Shown here one piece after another: positions 47,317 to 55,425 of a stretch of DNA of 64,000 nt. Under the pieces are notes generated by a model. The model was not told the origin of the DNA, searched no databases, and worked only from the letters and a program-made list of their open reading frames with translations. Positions within the stretch are counted from its first letter, which is position 1; each line of letters starts with the position of its first letter. Origin of the DNA: Candidatus Nanopelagicales bacterium. Its GTDB lineage: Bacteria > Actinomycetota > Actinomycetes > S36-B12. A program made the position numbers and the translations under genes. The stretch lies in the NCBI GenBank assembly GCA_028687755.1, contig JAQTZL010000004.1, positions 168,401 through 232,400 of the forward strand, written 5' to 3'.

Positions 47317-48174
47317 ATGAGAATTTTCAAGGGGATCAAAAAGAGCGTTACCGTCAGCATGTTTTCTACGATGTGCGTGGTTCTCACTTTTGGTATTACT
47401 GGTCCTGCGTCTGCTGAAGTCAGTTCAACCGTAGTAAGGAAATCTGCGCCTTGCGCGAAGGCAACCAAAGACCTTGCTGCTGCGAAGAAAGCTCTTTTCG
47501 TTGCGATGAGAAAACCGCACAACGCCCGTGGTGTTAAGAATGCCGAAATCCGATATCAGAAAGCACGGAAAAAGAAGACTGCCGCTTGCAAAGTCACCGC
47601 AAAGTCACCAGAAGTGACGGGTGCAATTAGAGAGTTTGGCACCGCCAACACTTTCTCAGGCTATCCATACGACCCTCGCCCAGTGAACTGGGTGAAACCC
47701 GCTGACGGTTCAGGTTTGCCAGGTTCAAACGTTCCTCAGGTCACGAATGTGAACAACTGTCCTGTAGCAGTTCACAATGTAGAGTTCAAAACCTCGGATC
47801 GCACTGGTCAAGTAACAGCGATTGCTCGCTATACAAATAATGCTCCAATGTATGTGAAAGCAAGCATTGTTGATGTTGTTGATAACAATGGTAATCCCGT
47901 TTATAACATGATGAAGATTGTTGATGGTGGGTTGCAGTCAGGTTCTTGGCCGATGCTTGAAGCAGTCGTTGATGATGGCACTAGCCTCCACGGTCCTACG
48001 TACGACGGTAGTTGGGTAGGCGGTCCATCCGTGACAGCAAAGAACGGTACGAAAGTTGCAAAGGTCACCGTCACATGTCTGGGGTATGCAGCATGGGGAG
48101 GCCAAGCATTCAAGCCATGGAACACCCTCACTCCAGCAATTGTCTCCAACATCGTGAAAGAAAAAACAACGTAA
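47317..48174 (+). CDS. Secreted protein of unknown family, relative of the preceding gene
   Basis: 285 residues with a signal peptide (basic start MRIFKGIKKS, core, cleavage near ASA). The mature protein has a helical hairpin-like part (SAPCAKATKDLAAAKKAL to TAACKV, with two cysteines), the motif RPVNWVKPADGSGLPGSN, then a beta-rich Ig-like domain with cysteines in NNCPVAVHNVEF and VTVTCLG. It shares this layout and several short blocks with the gene at 46535, so the two form a tandem duplication. AAAGG before GGGGG and ATG 47317 serves as ribosome site. The C-terminus is longer by about 25 residues. Function unknown; surface or wall role likely. Confidence 0.8.
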   Translation: MRIFKGIKKSVTVSMFSTMCVVLTFGITGPASAEVSSTVVRKSAPCAKATKDLAAAKKALFVAMRKPHNARGVKNAEIRYQKARKKKTAACKVTAKSPEVTGAIREFGTANTFSGYPYDPRPVNWVKPADGSGLPGSNVPQVTNVNNCPVAVHNVEFKTSDRTGQVTAIARYTNNAPMYVKASIVDVVDNNGNPVYNMMKIVDGGLQSGSWPMLEAVVDDGTSLHGPTYDGSWVGGPSVTAKNGTKVAKVTVTCLGYAAWGGQAFKPWNTLTPAIVSNIVKEKTT

Positions 48175-48385
48175 AAACAACGCGGAACTGAATAGTGCAA
48201 ACGTTCAGTAGATTAAGCCGGCTGCGGTAGCGCGAGCCAATGAGATGAGATGACGGGGTAGTTGTCAACTCAAAAGATGGCGGCCACTTTTTGAGCAGAC
48301 TGACCAGTGTGTTTGCCTTCTTTTCGGATAAGAGGCTATTTTGTCTGCCAGAGATGTTATGTAGCTTGTGATTTTTGGAGGGCGT

Positions 48386-49519
48386 GTGCGTCAAACTCTT
48401 TCATCCCGAATAGGGATTGCAGTGGGGGCCCTCTGTATGGGTGCGCTTCTGACCGCACCGTCACACGCCGCACCGGCCACGGCTACCTCGTATCAGCGAG
48501 TCATCCCATCTGGTTTCGGAGCGCAATCTGATGATCCGTTTCCTTCCGGATGGTGGCCTGCTGCAGGGTCATCATTTGTCAGTGCCTGGAACGTTAAAAC
48601 GGGCAAAACGTGGAAACGCAACTTCGTGTCTAACGCGAATCGTAAGTTCGAGTTAATAGCCAAGGCATACACCGAACCCGCCGTACTTGTTGTTCAACAA
48701 GAAACAGTTATTGACCCGCAGGGTCTTGCTGCTGATCAAGTGACGACCAAACTTGCCGCCTTCGCTACAGCCAGTGGAAAACCGATGTGGAATCGAACAG
48801 TGTCGAGTTCATCGAAGATTTTTACTGGTAACAAATCGGTACACAAGAGTTGGGTCATGCTTGCCGATAAGAGCGCCCGTCAAATTTGTGCCATCTTGCC
48901 GCAGGATGGCACTCAAGGGGCGTGTTTCCCCTACAACAATCGTGACGGTGTATGGGAAGGGGCTGTCATTGGCGACATCGTGGTGATGATGCCCCCTCGG
49001 CCGGATGTCGGCCGTGGAGACAATTCGCTTTTTGGGTATGACGCGCGAACCGGTGCCGTCCGGTGGTCGTTGAAAAGTTTGCCTGGGTATCCACGTATTC
49101 AATACGGGTTTGGCGAGGCTCCCGGCTGGGTTGTTCTCCAACAACCGAATGACAATCTCACGTATGGAAGTCTCAGCGGGGATACATATCTTGTGAATGG
49201 TTCAAGCGGTGAGAAGGTAGCCGAAAATATGAACTTTGTTCACCCAACTTCAGATCCATCCATCCTGGTTGGAATGAACGTTGCCTACAACACTCAGCCG
49301 TGGTCGGAACGGTGGGCCTTGCGGGCCTCAACGTCCAAGGGTTTTAGGAGCTGGTGTGGCTCGACGGTGTGGGACGGCGATGGAAATAGACGCTCGCTGT
49401 CTGACGGTCGAATTATCTCAAAGACTCCAGATCAGGAAATTCCTTCTTGGTGTATGGACGGCAATCAAGCGATTTCAAGAACAAAGAAGCCCAACGTATT
49501 GCGGATTACTACTGCCTGA
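48386..49519 (+). CDS. Secreted PQQ-like beta-propeller protein
   Basis: About 377 residues. A signal peptide (MRQTLSSRIGIAVGALCMG, cleavage near HAA) leads to a mature protein with propeller-blade repeats of the type FGYDARTGAVRWSLKS, FVSAWNVKTGKTWKRN, LAAFATASGKPMWNRT and TYLVNGSSGEKVAEN, typical of PQQ-like/BamB-like propellers but without a recognisable enzyme site. GGAGGG is only 3 bases before GTG 48386; a start at GTG 48368 is the alternative. Lies 211 bases after the tandem secreted pair. Likely a scaffold or binding protein outside the cell. Confidence 0.72.
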   Translation: MRQTLSSRIGIAVGALCMGALLTAPSHAAPATATSYQRVIPSGFGAQSDDPFPSGWWPAAGSSFVSAWNVKTGKTWKRNFVSNANRKFELIAKAYTEPAVLVVQQETVIDPQGLAADQVTTKLAAFATASGKPMWNRTVSSSSKIFTGNKSVHKSWVMLADKSARQICAILPQDGTQGACFPYNNRDGVWEGAVIGDIVVMMPPRPDVGRGDNSLFGYDARTGAVRWSLKSLPGYPRIQYGFGEAPGWVVLQQPNDNLTYGSLSGDTYLVNGSSGEKVAENMNFVHPTSDPSILVGMNVAYNTQPWSERWALRASTSKGFRSWCGSTVWDGDGNRRSLSDGRIISKTPDQEIPSWCMDGNQAISRTKKPNVLRITTA

Positions 49520-49598
49520 AGTTGCGCAAGTGCTGTTTCGTAAACACCACATGCTCGTCACACCACTCGCGCTCGTGCGAGACGATTGGCGTCGTAAT

Positions 49599-49646
49599 GC
49601 CTAGGGCCGTAGCGACGAAGAACTAAGCGACGGTCTGGCCCTAGGC
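49599..49646. repeat. Inverted repeat between convergent genes
   Basis: Perfect 10-bp arms GCCTAGGGCC (49599-49608) and GGCCCTAGGC (49637-49646) with a 28-base loop, between the ends of the propeller gene and the repeat-protein gene. Probably a shared transcription end, though without a T run. Confidence 0.5.
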
Positions 49647-49661
49647 GGCTTACTGAATCAA

Positions 49662-50834
49662 CTATTGAGTCAATGCTCCTTGTTGTTCTGGTGACATTGC
49701 CGAGACTGTTTTGGGCGAGAATGCCGCAACTTGAGCAGGGCTCAATTTACCCAACTGCTCCGTGCTGAGTCGACCCACGTCGGCCGCAGTGAGCGTGGCA
49801 AGTTGGCCAGGCTTCATTGCGGCAAATGTTTGTGGTGCCAACTGGCCCAGTTGCTCGGCATCGAGTTTTGCAACCTGCTTATTTGCCAACGCAACGATCT
49901 GCTCTGGCTCCATCCCCGCAAACGCCTGCGGCGAAAGCCCATCGATCTGCGGCAAACTCATGGAACGAACTGCACTCGGAGTCATTGCTGCTAACTGATC
50001 GGGCGTCATGACAGCCATGACTGCAGGCTTCAATTGAGCTAGTTGTTTGGCGTCAATAACGCTGAGTAACGCTGGCTGGAGATCAGCAAATTGATCTGTG
50101 CTGAATCCCGCGAAGGCTGATGGATTGAGACGATCAAACTGACGTAGTTTGAAAGCTTTGATCGCATCAGGTGGAATTTTTGCCAACTGTTGTGAGCTCA
50201 ACTTTGCCATCACCTGCTCACCCAACGCTGCAAGTTGGTCTTGACTGATCATTGACAGAACAGCCGGCGCAAGTGCGAGTGCTTGCTTGGCATCCAACAT
50301 AGCTAAAGCATTGGCTGGGATGACATCGAACATCGCAGGAGTCAAGGACCGAATCAGTTCAGGTGGCATGCGATCAAGTTGACTTGCTTGCATCATCGAA
50401 AGCGCACTCGGCGGCATCGCCTTGAATTGGGATGGACTCATCGAAGCCAAACTCGTTGGGTTGAAGTTCTTCAATTGCTCTGGTGTCATGCCGGCAAAAG
50501 CAGCAGGTTTCATCGCATCAATCTTGGATGAGTCAAGGCCAGCCATCAGTGCAGGATTGAGCTTGGATAACTCGGTAGCATCCAAACCGCCTAAATTGCT
50601 CGGCATTTGATTGATGTATTCGCTTGGAATGCCAGCCGGAGGACCATCCGGGGATACAGCGGTTGGACCGGTTGGAATGTTTGCTGGAGGGCCAGTTGGA
50701 GTGCCAGCCGGAGGACCAGTTGGGATATTTGCCGGTGGCCCGGTGGGTGCATCCTCAGCTAGTGCCGGACCAGCAGACATGGCAATCACTGTCGCGAGGA
50801 CCACTGTTGCGATACGAGTTCTGGACGCAAACAT
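49662..50834 (-). CDS. Secreted protein of 16-residue tandem repeats
   Basis: 390 residues. Signal peptide (MFASRTRIATVVLATVIAM, cleavage near ALA), then a Pro-rich stretch with short PTGPPAN-type repeats (about 27-70), then about 19 gapless repeats of 16 residues to the end. The consensus is hydrophobic-x-P-x-x-(F/L)-A-x-(M/L)-(T/S/D)-x-x-Q-(L/F)-x-x, for example MKPAAFAGMTPEQLKN and LNPSAFAGFSTDQFAD. No cysteines, no catalytic motif. Such regularity suggests an elongated alpha-solenoid or fibre, perhaps a wall-associated or adhesive surface protein. AGAGAGG precedes ATG 50834 by about 6 bases. No sorting signal at the C-terminus. Confidence 0.78.
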   Translation of the reverse strand: MFASRTRIATVVLATVIAMSAGPALAEDAPTGPPANIPTGPPAGTPTGPPANIPTGPTAVSPDGPPAGIPSEYINQMPSNLGGLDATELSKLNPALMAGLDSSKIDAMKPAAFAGMTPEQLKNFNPTSLASMSPSQFKAMPPSALSMMQASQLDRMPPELIRSLTPAMFDVIPANALAMLDAKQALALAPAVLSMISQDQLAALGEQVMAKLSSQQLAKIPPDAIKAFKLRQFDRLNPSAFAGFSTDQFADLQPALLSVIDAKQLAQLKPAVMAVMTPDQLAAMTPSAVRSMSLPQIDGLSPQAFAGMEPEQIVALANKQVAKLDAEQLGQLAPQTFAAMKPGQLATLTAADVGRLSTEQLGKLSPAQVAAFSPKTVSAMSPEQQGALTQ

Positions 50835-50923
50835 GATCAGCCTCTCTCAGTTGTGGTGTTCAACCGAACCAACGTGGGCCAGAATTTGCTTGACTCCATA
50901 AGGAAAATGCTAAGAACATCCGC

Positions 50924-51055
50924 ATGTCCCTGACAGAGGCGAAAGTCCTTCTACTCCAATGGTGGCTAGGCAAAGCTGTAAACACCGTTGCGAGTTCGCC
51001 ATATTTTGAGGATCGCGTTCACCTGATTGATCATGCTCGTATGAATACCGCTTGA
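50924..51055 (+). CDS. Possible 43-residue small protein, weakly supported
   Basis: An ATG frame of 44 codons in the otherwise empty gap before the gene at 51095. The product (SLTEAKVLLLQWWLGKAV, then an acidic end with DRVHLIDHARMNTA) looks protein-like but there is no ribosome site at proper distance and no TANNNT box; AAGGAAA at 50900-50906 instead precedes a nearby ATG at 50907 in another frame. Could also be a fragment of a lost gene. Confidence 0.25.
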   Translation: MSLTEAKVLLLQWWLGKAVNTVASSPYFEDRVHLIDHARMNTA

Positions 51056-51094
51056 AAAGCATTTCAAATTGATGGCAAAGTCTCCGTCGGAGGG

Positions 51095-51514
51095 CTAACT
51101 GATTTCAATCAGCAACATCACGGTCGGCCCAGCGGGCCCCCACTCAACAAGCGCAGGAACTTCTATCGATTCCACATTTTCCTGAACTATTCGTTGCGCA
51201 AGAAATGTGAGATGTGGTGGACGCAGGTAGCAAACGCTTTGCCCATCAATCGCTGCCGCAAGGTCTGCGATGAGTTTGCTCGAAGGATCTGTTACCGGGG
51301 TGAGAACAGCCCAGCGACGTATCTGCTTTGAATTGCGTTCTTCCTGGTTTGCCGAATCCCACAAGTGAACAAAGGAATCGGGAAAACGTGATTCACTCAC
51401 GGTGAAAACGTTGTAGTCATTCGCTGCTGTGCTGTGCTCGCCTAGTCGCAAGGTTCCTTGGGGCGCTGGCTTAGCTCGTTTAAACAATCGCACGAGTCCA
51501 ACAGTAATCGTCAA
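51095..51514 (-). CDS. Small protein with N-terminal membrane segment, unrecognised
   Basis: Up to about 140 residues. The likely N-terminus has a short hydrophobic stretch (LTITVGLVRLF) followed by KRAKPA, so it may be membrane-anchored with the rest in the cytoplasm. The remainder (NDYNVFTVSESRFPDSFVHL, SKQIRRWAVLTPVTDP, VCYLRPPHLTFLAQRIV) looks like a folded domain, no family recognised. The start is uncertain: TTG 51514 and GTG 51493 are in frame; the open frame continues to 51649 but would run antisense over the DUF309 gene. It is divergent from that gene with overlapping promoter regions. Confidence 0.5.
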   Translation of the reverse strand: MTITVGLVRLFKRAKPAPQGTLRLGEHSTAANDYNVFTVSESRFPDSFVHLWDSANQEERNSKQIRRWAVLTPVTDPSSKLIADLAAAIDGQSVCYLRPPHLTFLAQRIVQENVESIEVPALVEWGPAGPTVMLLIEIS

Positions 51515-51518
51515 GGCA

Positions 51519-51524
51519 TACGCT
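51519..51524 (+). promoter_or_regulatory. -10 box TACGCT for the DUF309 gene
   Basis: TACGCT ends 6 bases before GTG 51531; no ribosome site. Leaderless start inferred. Confidence 0.5.
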
Positions 51525-51530
51525 GTGAAT

Positions 51531-51914
51531 GTGAGTGAGCGACCGCGGGACCGATACGGACGGCCCGTAGAAACCTCATCAGATGAGGCGTTTCCGCTAG
51601 TCCCCAAGCGCGGGAATCTGAGTGGCCTTGAAGCGTGGACGCATGCCAATGAATATCTGAAAGCAGACTTGCCTTTCCATGCCCATGAAATCTTTGAACA
51701 GCATTGGCGTTCTTGTCCGCTGAATGAGCGACCGGCTTGGCAGTCGCTTGCTCAATGGGCAGCTGCCCTCACCCATGAGGCTCGCGGGAATACTGTCGGT
51801 GCCCGATCAGTTGCCCTGCGGGCTAAAGAAAACCTTGAAGCGTGTGAAGTCATTCCCATTGAAGTCGATGAGCTCGTAGTTCTTCAATCACTAGATCGTC
51901 TCCTAGACCTTTGA
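51531..51914 (+). CDS. DUF309 family protein
   Basis: 127 residues. The DUF309 helical core is clear: EYLKADLPFHAHEIFEQHW, then QSLAQWAAALTHEARGN and AKENLEACEVIPIEVDELV. The conserved histidines and glutamates (FHAHEIFE) could bind metal, but no activity is known. The first 30 residues are variable and charged. GTG 51531 is chosen for its TACGCT box 6 bases upstream, as opposed to the longer frame from 51429. Confidence 0.85.
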   Translation: MSERPRDRYGRPVETSSDEAFPLVPKRGNLSGLEAWTHANEYLKADLPFHAHEIFEQHWRSCPLNERPAWQSLAQWAAALTHEARGNTVGARSVALRAKENLEACEVIPIEVDELVVLQSLDRLLDL

Positions 51915-52070
51915 GATTTTCGCTAAGTCAGCGGCAGGCATGTGCATGAGCATTTCGCAATCGGGTGTCAGGCTTTACCTGCTATGCGCAATACTTGGCT
52001 CGCTTGATTTCTATCAAGCCAGAGTGCCCCAGTCACGGCTGGGATCGAAACTCGAAGAAGAGGGGTTTGT

Positions 52071-53099
52071 GTGAGTCACGCCGATATCCGGGTGGGATTG
52101 CTCGCCTATGGCCAAATTGGCCACGAACATAATCTTGCTGTTCAGGCTACCGACGGGTTAGTGCTTGCGGCCGTGTGTGATCAGAATCCGGAGCGACTTG
52201 CAGCAGCCCTTGAACTTGCTCCTGATGTGATCACATTTTCTGATGCTGAGGCAATGCTTGACTCAGGGCTTATTGATCTCGTCATCATTTCAACACCACC
52301 CAATAGTCATTTCACCTGGGCGATGGAAGCGCTTCGTCGAGGAATCCATGTTGTCGTTGAAAAACCTATGGCACTTACAGCATCTGAATGCGACGAATTA
52401 ATGGCACAAGCAGAACAGGCAAATCTGCTGATGGTCGTGTATCAGAATCGCCGATTTGATGCGGATTACGTCACGATGGCATCAGTTATTTCTTCGGGCA
52501 CAATCGGTGAGGTTTTCCATTACGAATCATTCGTTGGTGGCTACACCGAGCCTTGCCGGCATTGGCATACAGATGAGAAAATTTCTGGTGGCGCAATATT
52601 TGATTGGGGAAGTCATTTCCTTGATCAAATGCTCACGATTTTTCCATCTCAAGTTGCCTACGTTTCCGGTGTGAATCACAAACGTCACTGGGATTTCGTG
52701 ACAAACGCTGATCATGCGCATGTCACAGTTACGTTTGTTGATGGAACACAGGCGACGTTTATTCATTCAGATCTTGCTGCAGCAAGAAAACCAAAGTTTT
52801 ATGTGCTGGGAACAAAGGGCGCGATTCTTGGTGAATGGAATTTGGCAGCGGAACCTAAGGTTGCCGACCTTCCAGCGATTCTCTCGCTGCACTTTCCAGA
52901 TGGATCACGAGAACCAATTGAATTGCTCGACATACCTAAGTACGCCTTCCATGCATCCATCGTTGAATACATTCACGACAATTCTGTCATGTCTGTGACA
53001 GCTCAGCAATCACGTGATGTCGTGGCAGTCATGGAAGCCGCAGAAGAATCCGCGAAACTCAATGGCTTTCCAGTCGTGCCTCATCTATTACGCGCATGA
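52071..53099 (+). CDS. Gfo/Idh/MocA family oxidoreductase (1)
   Basis: 342 residues. N-terminal Rossmann fold RVGLLAYGQIGHEHNLAV, the family motif VVVEKPMALTASECDEL (EKP), and a C-terminal alpha/beta domain with GGAIFDWGSHFLDQML, which supplies the catalytic Asp and His residues. It should oxidise or reduce a sugar or inositol-like polyol with NAD(P). GTG 52071 has GAGGGG upstream. The gene is translationally coupled to a second, quite different member of the same family (overlap ATGA), suggesting successive steps or a hetero-oligomer. Substrate unknown. Confidence 0.9.
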   Translation: MSHADIRVGLLAYGQIGHEHNLAVQATDGLVLAAVCDQNPERLAAALELAPDVITFSDAEAMLDSGLIDLVIISTPPNSHFTWAMEALRRGIHVVVEKPMALTASECDELMAQAEQANLLMVVYQNRRFDADYVTMASVISSGTIGEVFHYESFVGGYTEPCRHWHTDEKISGGAIFDWGSHFLDQMLTIFPSQVAYVSGVNHKRHWDFVTNADHAHVTVTFVDGTQATFIHSDLAAARKPKFYVLGTKGAILGEWNLAAEPKVADLPAILSLHFPDGSREPIELLDIPKYAFHASIVEYIHDNSVMSVTAQQSRDVVAVMEAAEESAKLNGFPVVPHLLRA

Positions 53100-54037
53100 G
53101 TGTGAAGTGGGGCTTCATTGGAGCTGGTGGCATAGCGAAGGGTGCACTTGCTGATGCAGTGCATAAATCACCAAACGCGGATCTTCATGCAGCAGCGAGT
53201 CGCGACCCGGAGAGATCTCGACTGCTTTCACCAAAAATCGTGTACCCCTCGTACCAGGAGTTACTCGAGGATCAAGAAGTTGATGCGGTGTATATCTCCT
53301 TGGCTAATCATCAACATCTCGAATGGGTTGTCCGCTCCTTTGAAGCGGGAAAGCACGTGTTGTGCGAAAAACCCCTTGGTCTGAATGCACCTGAGGTTGA
53401 ACGAATGACACAGGCAGCGCGAGATTCGGGCAAGCTTTTGGTCGAAGCCGTGTGGGCGCGATGGCATCCAAGGTTTCAGCGGCTGGCAGAAGTTGTTCAA
53501 TCAGGTGAGATCGGAACACCCAGAAAGATTTCAACGGCTTTTACTTTTGAAGCGAGTATTGATGGAAATTATCGAGCAAATCCAAAGATGGGTGGAGGGG
53601 CGCTGCTTGATGTCGGGGTGTATGAAATGCATGCCTTGGTCGGTCTCTTAGGTTGTGACCATGAATTAGATCTAACTTCAGTTGAACGGTCACTCAGTGC
53701 AAGCGGCATTGATCTCACTACAAGAGTTCAAGGTGTTTTTGGAAACTCATGCCTAGTGGATTCTTGCAGTTCCTTTGAACAGTCGGAAACGCAAACGCTC
53801 GATGTCATCGGGACTCTAGGCAAGTCATCGACCTTGGGAAATGAAGCGTTCACTTCTTGGAAAGCAACGAGCGCACTTGCTGTGAACGAACGAGAAGAAA
53901 TATTTGCCCCAGTAAATGCTTACCAACGTATGGTCGAGAATGTAAGCGCAAAGATTCTTGGTGATCCAGCTTGGGTGGTTCCAGTTGAAGATTCGATTCG
54001 GGTTGCGCAATTAATAGACCAGATCTCGACAAGTTAG
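53096..54037 (+). CDS. Gfo/Idh/MocA family oxidoreductase (2)
   Basis: 313 residues. WGFIGAGGIAKGALADAV is the nucleotide-binding loop, HVLCEKPLGLNAPEVERM the EKP motif, and GGGALLDVGVYEMHAL the catalytic helix. Closer to the dihydrodiol dehydrogenase/GFO type in motif wording (VEAVWARWHPRFQRL) than its neighbour. Starts by ATGA overlap with the first oxidoreductase. Ends 11 bases before the convergent secreted protein gene. Confidence 0.9.
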   Translation: MSVKWGFIGAGGIAKGALADAVHKSPNADLHAAASRDPERSRLLSPKIVYPSYQELLEDQEVDAVYISLANHQHLEWVVRSFEAGKHVLCEKPLGLNAPEVERMTQAARDSGKLLVEAVWARWHPRFQRLAEVVQSGEIGTPRKISTAFTFEASIDGNYRANPKMGGGALLDVGVYEMHALVGLLGCDHELDLTSVERSLSASGIDLTTRVQGVFGNSCLVDSCSSFEQSETQTLDVIGTLGKSSTLGNEAFTSWKATSALAVNEREEIFAPVNAYQRMVENVSAKILGDPAWVVPVEDSIRVAQLIDQISTS

Positions 54038-54048
54038 CGAGCTTGGCC

Positions 54049-55098
54049 CTATGCGGCTGAGGCTCGAAAGACGCGAGTGTCGGAAGATCTGGCTGATAAT
54101 CGAAAAATGAAAGGTCCCTCGCCCGGAGGAATGCTCCACTTGCGAGAAGCCAGATGTGCCTGAGCATTGAAGTCGCCTGTTGGAACCTTGGCGAAATCGT
54201 TGTATTGGTAAAGAACAGCGGCGGAGCCTCCCGGAGGCCGTGTAACACTCACCGTTAATTTGATAGGTGAAGATGCAGGAGGTGCCTGAAGGACTGGCTG
54301 ATTCTGCAGTCCTTCGGAATTGCGATTGACGGTTACGGCGATGGGGAGTGCTTGGTCATCAGGATCGAGAACGCCAGACACCGCTAGTGCGTACCACGGG
54401 CCTTGCATTGAAAAGGAATACACCGGACCGCCCGCCGCATTCGCTTCAGCACGAGTTCGTTGAATATCTTTGACTTCATAGGAATACAACATCGGTGTCT
54501 GTTTGCCGATCGTTCGCAATCCGTTATCAGCGATCGTGAGTACGTCGGTTTCTTCGGCTGGTCTACCAGAGAGTAATTCTTGAGCCGATTCGTATCCGTA
54601 CACAGGAACGATGTGGTCGTAGCTTTGATCACCTGGCCCAAACTCGCCAAGCATGCGGGTGTTGTTCTGCATGCCAACCATCACAACATCGCCGTGCATG
54701 AATCGATTTCGAACCCACGTGATAAAAGTTGTGAAACTTCCTGATGTTGGGCCGGGCTGAGCATTGAGCCGCATCTTTCGAGCGGCAGATTGATCATTTG
54801 TTCCGAGAAGGAGCTGACTGTTGGCGCTTGTTTGCGAAATGCCTGGCGAAGCTAGAGATCTTGCCATCCATTGGGATGTGTATTGACCGAATCGCAGACC
54901 GGCAGTAATCAGACTTGTTTCACCGCAGTAACCGTAATTCGAATTCCATTGGATGCGTGGCGATCCTGTAAGCCCGGAACTATGCCAACTTGATTGTGCA
55001 CCAGCGGGTTGTGCGAGGAACGCCAACAAACCAACGAAGAAAGCCGTGAAAGCACTGATCAACACCGTGCGTCTTGGATCTTCTGGCTTTCCTTGCAT
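54049..55098 (-). CDS. Secreted papain-fold (C39-like) putative cysteine peptidase
   Basis: 349 residues. An N-terminal signal or anchor (RRTVLISAFTAFFVGLLAFL, possible cleavage near AGAQS) precedes a domain with NYGYCGETSLITAGLRFG, where the cysteine follows the pattern of C39/papain-like nucleophiles, then SYDHIVPVYGYES (His) and LTIADNGLRT (Asn/Asp). This triad order fits a cysteine peptidase-like fold, perhaps specialised or inactive. The C-terminal part (about 260-349) is a beta-rich domain of the kind VSVTRPPGGSAAVLY. ATG 55098 has GATACT 6 bases upstream. Activity is inferred from motifs only. Confidence 0.55.
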   Translation of the reverse strand: MQGKPEDPRRTVLISAFTAFFVGLLAFLAQPAGAQSSWHSSGLTGSPRIQWNSNYGYCGETSLITAGLRFGQYTSQWMARSLASPGISQTSANSQLLLGTNDQSAARKMRLNAQPGPTSGSFTTFITWVRNRFMHGDVVMVGMQNNTRMLGEFGPGDQSYDHIVPVYGYESAQELLSGRPAEETDVLTIADNGLRTIGKQTPMLYSYEVKDIQRTRAEANAAGGPVYSFSMQGPWYALAVSGVLDPDDQALPIAVTVNRNSEGLQNQPVLQAPPASSPIKLTVSVTRPPGGSAAVLYQYNDFAKVPTGDFNAQAHLASRKWSIPPGEGPFIFRLSARSSDTRVFRASAA

Positions 55099-55204
55099 TA
55101 CCGCAGTATCGCGGTTTTTATTGCGAAAACCTATGAGTCAACTTTCAATGCCCGGTCTCTTTTGCGCGATTGAATCGGCCGTTGTGATTTGCAAAAGATA
55201 ACCG

Positions 55205-55372
55205 TTAGACCGAAATTTCGAATGTATCCGACTGTGAAGCGTTATTCGCAACCCGCTTAAACAAATAGAACATTGGTAATGCAAGCACCAACAAAATGAG
55301 CGCTGCGATCGGGAATACCGCACTGAAACCAATATGAGCGGCGGCAATTCCATTAAGTGCCGGTATTGACAT
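55205..55372 (-). pseudogene. Remnant of an MFS transporter C-terminus
   Basis: A 55-residue frame reads MSIPALNGIAAAHIGFS, then a complete membrane helix (VFPIAALILLVLALPMFYLF) and a basic-acidic tail ending FEISV. This looks like the last helix and tail of an MFS transporter. The frame is closed directly upstream by a TGA (at about 55384) with plausible coding residues (EALN) between, so the front of the gene is gone. It lies in the 327-base gap between two genes. It could instead be a genuine small membrane protein, but no ribosome site precedes its ATG. Confidence 0.5.
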
Positions 55373-55425
55373 ATTGAGCGCTTCTCATTGGCTAGACTCT
55401 GCGGCGATCGGGGGTAAGCCAGTTA

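Noticed and set aside
49281..49604. Plus-strand frame overlapping the end of the propeller gene
   Set aside because: Different phase of a real gene, no ribosome site, composition not protein-like.
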